A DNA stretch of 64,000 nucleotides, from NCBI GenBank assembly GCA_963678675.1, contig OY783199.1:22751546-22815545 (forward strand). The letters are read 5' to 3'. Origin of the DNA: Xiphydria camelus. Lineage: Eukaryota; Arthropoda; Insecta; Hymenoptera; Xiphydriidae. The notes under the pieces were generated by a model. That model did not search any database, was not told the origin of the DNA, and saw only the letters and a list, made by a program, of their open reading frames with translations. Below are positions 59,751 to 64,000 of the stretch, one piece after another (position 1 is the first letter of the stretch; each line of letters opens with the position of its first letter). Position numbers and translations under genes: made by a program.

Positions 59751-60729
59751 GCTGGTTTAGATAGGCACATTGATTACCCATGAGTTGCGAATCTTATCTC
59801 GATCTAAAATTTCATGGATCGACCGAACATTTTACCCGGCGGCTTTTGACATTGCTTCATCAACAAGATTCGATAAGCTTTCCATTACGAATCAATAAAT
59901 GTCGTCAATGAAGTATGTATTAAGGCTTCGCCACGTATAGTACGTGATTTCCCGCTGCGGGAAGTAAGTAAGCACCACGACGGCAGATTGCTAAACTGTA
60001 TTATATGGCGAGTCACTGTGCCCACCAAACAGGCTGTCGCGGCGAGCAGTTGTTGGTTGTACAGATTTGCCCAGAAATACTGTCCTAACAGTAGATTGAA
60101 ATAAAAATAGGAAGTAATCATTAAATGCGATTAGCAATTTTCAGAAAATTAGAGGAGGGATGTAAGTTTTTGAACAAGCATCGGTAGTAGCGGTACAAAA
60201 TGTGTTCCCGGACATTCGTTGTTAACCCGAAAATAAAATCTACGTATTTACCAAACTACAACCTTCTCTCTCTCTTGTTACGCTTTATGGGCATTGTGCT
60301 CATCGTCTACCTGTGAGAGAGAGCAAAAGCGCCTCGTCCTGCATCTTGTATGTCGACCTGGACTGAACTAGACTCACTCTTATGCTCTACTCGATGTGCT
60401 TGTACTCTTTGCGTAAATACCAAGATTAGTCTAGGTCAGTTCAGTCCAAGTGCACCATCGAACTTCGTTGGTTGTAAACTTGTATCTCTCTATTCTTATT
60501 TTACATTATAATTTGTATGTCATAGCTCTCAATGTCGATGCTTTACTGCTTATATCTTAAAACTGCTTAACAAACCTGCTTGTATCATTAAGATTACATT
60601 GTATTCTAACTCTTGTAATTGCTTGTACTCAACTTGCGTAATAGCTTATACCTGCTTTGTACACTATTTATAATTGCTTGTACGCTGTGCACTGCTTGTT
60701 CAGGGCACAATATTTTGTTCTAATGATGA

Positions 60730-60763
60730 ACAATAAACGCTTTATCTAATCTAATCTAATCTC
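60730..60763 (+). repeat. AATAAA followed by (ATCTA)n tail
   Basis: CAATAAACGCTTT runs into ATCTAATCTAATCTAATCT. A poly(A) signal followed by a short tandem tail is typical of the 3' end of some non-LTR retrotransposons. No reverse transcriptase was found upstream. Confidence 0.4.
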
Positions 60764-60878
60764 CAGCTTCTTCGCTTCTGTCTACTCCTTCGTCGCAACA
60801 GCGTTCTTTCCTGGATTCCGATCCCAATCCCTTTCTCTCCTCAAACTATTTTATGTTTGGTCTTCCGAACATTTACGA

Positions 60879-61205
60879 ATGGCTTTAACTATGAACGCGA
60901 TTTGTTCTCGGGCAGGTACAAACCCTGCTCAAAGAAATTTTATTTCGATAAAACACGCGCGAGTGTTATGCGCTGGCCATATTTTAAAATGTGGTGTTGA
61001 TCAGGAGAGACTGGGGTCTGTCAATGGTCTTCCATTTATAAGTATGTGTATTAAAACGCCTGACATCAGGGGACATGTGCACAACATTGTAGGCGAAATT
61101 AAAGATGGGACTATCAAAAGTGTTGTGTATTCCTGTACAGCGGGCCAAGGAGAAAAATGCACACATTGTAGCAACACTCCTTCATTTGCACAGGTGAGAT
61201 TCTAA
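60879..61205 (+). pseudogene. SWIM-type zinc-finger protein fragment
   Basis: This 108-codon open frame holds SIKHARVLCAGHILKCGVDQ, then SMCIKTPDIRGHVHNIVGEI and VVYSCTAGQGEKCTHCSNT. The last part has the CxC…CxH layout of a SWIM finger (C86, C94, H96), but the expected first Cys is Tyr84, so zinc binding would be impaired. SWIM fingers of this kind occur in insect proteins linked to transposons and YqaJ-type nucleases. A donor-like CACAG/GTGAGA ends the block. Open coding-like text downstream (about 61255-61390, NKAGSKSEPTQREEIAREMR) may be a continuation but soon hits stops. It is probably a dead, mobile-derived gene. Confidence 0.5.
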
Positions 61206-62635
61206 GATTAAAAACGTCACTCTCTTATGTGTATTTATGTTAACCCATTCGCAACAAAGCCGGATCGAAATCAGAGCCTACGCAACGCGAAGAAATTGCA
61301 AGGGAAATGCGGAAGGCAGGATTAAGTGTTGTAAATCCCGAGGAAACTCCAGTGCTCGGTTCCTATGTCTCGGCCGACGTACACGTACACGGGACCCTGT
61401 AGCATTGAGGAACTTTCCCGGATCTAATGTATGACTCAAAGGATCCCAAGGAGTGTCGAATTTTTCCCTCGCACCGGTCTAGGGCCCAAATGCAAGAAGC
61501 ATTTGGGCGAATATGCGACATACATACATTAATCCAATGCCAGTCACTCGCTAACCCACTAATCGGTATACTAGGAATAGTTTTACTTCTCGCCACCAGA
61601 CTGCGTATCGAGACATGTCAGATCCCAATACGAAAGGATAGATGCCCGCGGCGGACTGCACTTTTCACAACACGGAAAGATACATCGCTCGTATTTTACC
61701 GCTTACTATCTAACGTCTAGCAACTGCTGATGAGCGCGGTAGCTCACGATAACGAAACCGTAGCGAGTACACTGTGTTCTGTGTAGCAAGGCCTTTTCGA
61801 TTTCGCGCGGTAAGCCGGGATTCCAGCAAGGCGAACCGCGTCGAATTTGACTGAAAAGAATCACCGCGACGCCCCGCCTGAGGAAAAAGTTTTTTCTCTT
61901 CGAACGGGGGCAGCTACGTATCACCTGCCCTTCCAAAGGCACATCTGGCGCAACGAAGTTCGCGACGGTGCGGCCGGGGTATTGAAATTTTATCGGCGAG
62001 TTAAATTTCTCGTATCGGGTGCCCTATGGTATAGAGGGGGAGGAGGGGTAAAGTCCCATCTTCACAAAGTCTTCGCGGAGGAAGTCCCGTCATTCCTGTT
62101 TACGGTATTTCGCGTTATCCACGGCACGCCCACCGATTATCGTCGAAGGGACGGAATTACCCCCTCGTAAACGTTGGCACCCCGATGTACCACGATCAGC
62201 GATCCGAAATTTTCACGTGATTTCATTTCGGCATTACGATCGATACCCCGGTAGTCCTCGACGTCATACGATTGCCCCACCGCGCGAGAACGAGGTGACA
62301 TCGTCATCCCTGTTAATATCCCTCATAAAACCGTAGTAATGCCCTCCTATTTCGAAAGGGAATTCATTTATGAGGAGCGCTCTAATAGTCGAGCTCTGGG
62401 CGAGTCTCTCGTAATAACAATAAACTTTAGGTATCGTCGTCAAGTAAATTTTGAAGTTTGGATGGACGACGACGTCGCGAGGTGAGGGTTAGCCAAGTCG
62501 GGTCGCGCAGATCATTAATGTCGCCTCACGAGCCTTTCGCAAGGCCAAATTGTCGCCAATACCGGTCTGTACTTTTCTTATTTAATTGTAATAATGGGAA
62601 AGTGTACTTAACGTTTCGTTGTTACTGTTACTAAT
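61206..62635. other. Unassigned, CpG-rich
   Basis: 61700-62560 is the most CpG-rich long stretch of the window. It has open frames on both strands and no recognisable protein. It could be a promoter region; no start site was identified. Confidence 0.35.
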
Positions 62636-63356
62636 TTAAGGCCGTCGTCTAGTGTGAAGGCTGTTTTTTAATGCTTTTTTGAGGATTTTTTTTTGATATA
62701 CCGTTACAATAAAATAATTTGTAAATTTTGTATCTTTTTTACTAACATTTAAACAAACTTTGTGAATTTTTGGAAGTCTATATATTGAATTAAATCAGAG
62801 ATACATCGCCCAACAAGAACACATATAAAAAAAGAGGTGCTCCACTGCTGCCATCATTCCGGTCGTTCTGCTTATCTGAAATCAATAAACCAAACGCCAT
62901 TTTAATTATGAGACTTGAGGCTATAAATGGAACTAAAATAAAGTCGGAATTCCAAAAAAATATTTTTTTTTACGCTTTAGAAAAAAAAATCGATTTTCGC
63001 ACTTTTTTTCGTATCTATTTAGCTGGTAAAAAGAAAACTAATGAAGCAATCTTAATTATTTTAGTTCAACTTGTAGTTATATATGTAATGAAGATGCTGT
63101 ATAAATTTGAGCGAAATCAATTAACTGTTTTTTGAGATATCATGGCAGCAATTTGATAAAATCGTGTTTTGAGAAAAACGCCTTTGAAAGTTATTGTATA
63201 TAATTCATAATAAAAAAATGATCTCACCATTAATCTGCTATGCCTGGACCATAGAGTACACCTTCCTCTTCTTCAAATAAGTCATGCAAGGCTGTTTTCT
63301 CTTCTCTGTTTGAAAAATCAATTTTTTTGACCTGACACACTAGACGACGGCATTAA
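62636..63356. mobile_element. TTAA-flanked inverted-repeat element
   Basis: The body is 62640-63352 (713 bp). The ends GGCCGTCGTCTAGTGTG and, in reverse, TGCCGTCGTCTAGTGTG (16/17) are next to TTAA on both sides. An internal Lys-rich open frame (62908-63135) matches nothing I know and is probably fortuitous. Confidence 0.75.
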
Positions 63357-63580
63357 TGTAGAGCGCGGATGAATGATCGTGGCCATAACTACAGGGTTAT
63401 TAAAATTTCCTAACCAGTTTCGGCTTACTTGTCGTTCAGCTATAATGCAAATACATACTACTTCGTTAGAATACGTGTTGGAAATGAAAATGATAAATCA
63501 GCAAAGGTTTTAAATAGTAAATCTAATTGCATTAGTAAGTAAGTTTCTTGGTTACAGTAGCCACAGTCAAAAATATTGCT

Positions 63581-63998
63581 GCAATTGCAATATTTTTTAT
63601 TACGAATGGAATGCAGTATTCGTCATCGGAATTTCTTATGCCTTATCAAGCAATGAAATCCTTTATTCCTCTTATTCGTTCTGTTGAACGTTTCTTCCTG
63701 TCTATCAGAAAATATAAAATGTCACGTTTAATAACGATCCTTTGAAGGGAGAGAAATTACATATTGGCATATATAGATATATTACAAACGCGCATTAAAA
63801 GTACATAAAACTCCTCTCGATTCACGTCAGAAATGCATTGCTGCCCCCATTATAGCCACGCATAGCTATTGAAGTATTCCTGAATACAATTCAATTTTCC
63901 TGGATCTGCCATCCTATACATAGCAACCGGTGCAGTTGCAATATTTTTTATTACGAATGGAATGCAATATCCGTCATCGGAATTTCTTACACCTTATC
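63581..63998. repeat. Pair of 67-bp direct repeats 351 bp apart
   Basis: 63581-63647 and 63932-63998 share GCAATATTTTTTATTACGAA and CGTCATCGGAATTTCTTA. The second copy is cut by the window end, so a longer tandem array may continue. Confidence 0.7.
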
Positions 63999-64000
63999 TA

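Noticed and set aside
59885..60121. 78-codon minus-strand open frame with hydrophobic start
   Set aside because: No family match, and the other frames are also open over part of it. Left unassigned.
60742..60763. (ATCTA)n considered as telomeric repeat
   Set aside because: The insect telomere unit is TTAGG/CCTAA. This unit differs and is short, so a retrotransposon tail fits better.
61706..62170. Opposed open frames in the CpG-rich region
   Set aside because: No recognisable protein on either strand; possible promoter region only.
46744..64000. Search for the upstream exon of the receptor gene
   Set aside because: No minus-strand exon with matching phase and a recognisable ectodomain sequence was found by eye; a profile search could still reveal one.
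1..64000. CRISPR arrays, bacterial operons, rRNA and tRNA genes
   Set aside because: No regularly spaced direct repeats with unique spacers, no dense gene clusters and no tRNA cloverleaf recognised; the window is eukaryotic.

Overview
The window looks like part of an arthropod, most probably insect, nuclear genome. It is AT-rich with scattered CpG-rich patches, has very long introns, and carries mariner, Tc1-like and many short non-autonomous DNA elements. A hymenopteran such as an ant is my guess; the sequence does not prove it.

One host gene can be read with confidence, and it runs on the minus strand. Three exons encode consecutive pieces of a class C orphan receptor of the GPR158/GPR179 type (the Drosophila CG31760/smog group). 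The exon at 46620-46743 encodes ectodomain. The exon at 37766-37909 encodes an EGF-like stalk. The exon at 1570-1770 encodes a Cys-rich segment plus the start of transmembrane helix 1. All have consensus splice sites and compatible phases. The introns between them are 8,710 bp and 35,995 bp. The first and last exons of the gene are outside the window or were not found, so almost everything else here is intronic.

The introns are filled with mobile DNA. From left to right: a BESS-motif gene fragment (0.8-1.0 kb); a truncated mariner (1.8 kb); fold-back elements (6.3-9.7 kb); a TA-flanked element (12.2 kb); a full-length but dead mariner with both terminal inverted repeats (14.1-15.8 kb); two small elements sharing a TATA junction (18.5-19.1 kb); Tc1-like remnants (19.1-19.7 kb); an 80-bp bare mariner hairpin (28.1 kb); a run of TTAA-flanked elements (11.1, 29.1, 29.9, 39.5, 40.8, 51.2, 62.6 kb); a head-to-head decapeptide minisatellite (33.0-33.5 kb); a nested stack of insertions (34.7-37.6 kb); a second intact copy of one of its members (44.7-45.6 kb); Helitron-like termini (50.2-52.9 kb); a broken PIN-nuclease-like gene (56.9-58.3 kb); and a SWIM zinc-finger fragment (60.9-61.2 kb).

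Two patterns recur across unrelated-looking repeats. Several TTAA elements have a perfect or near-perfect palindrome just inside one end and an oligo-T tract just inside the other. Several TA-flanked elements carry many internal copies of the motif found in their own termini, in both orientations. No complete, intact protein-coding mobile element or multi-gene system was found.
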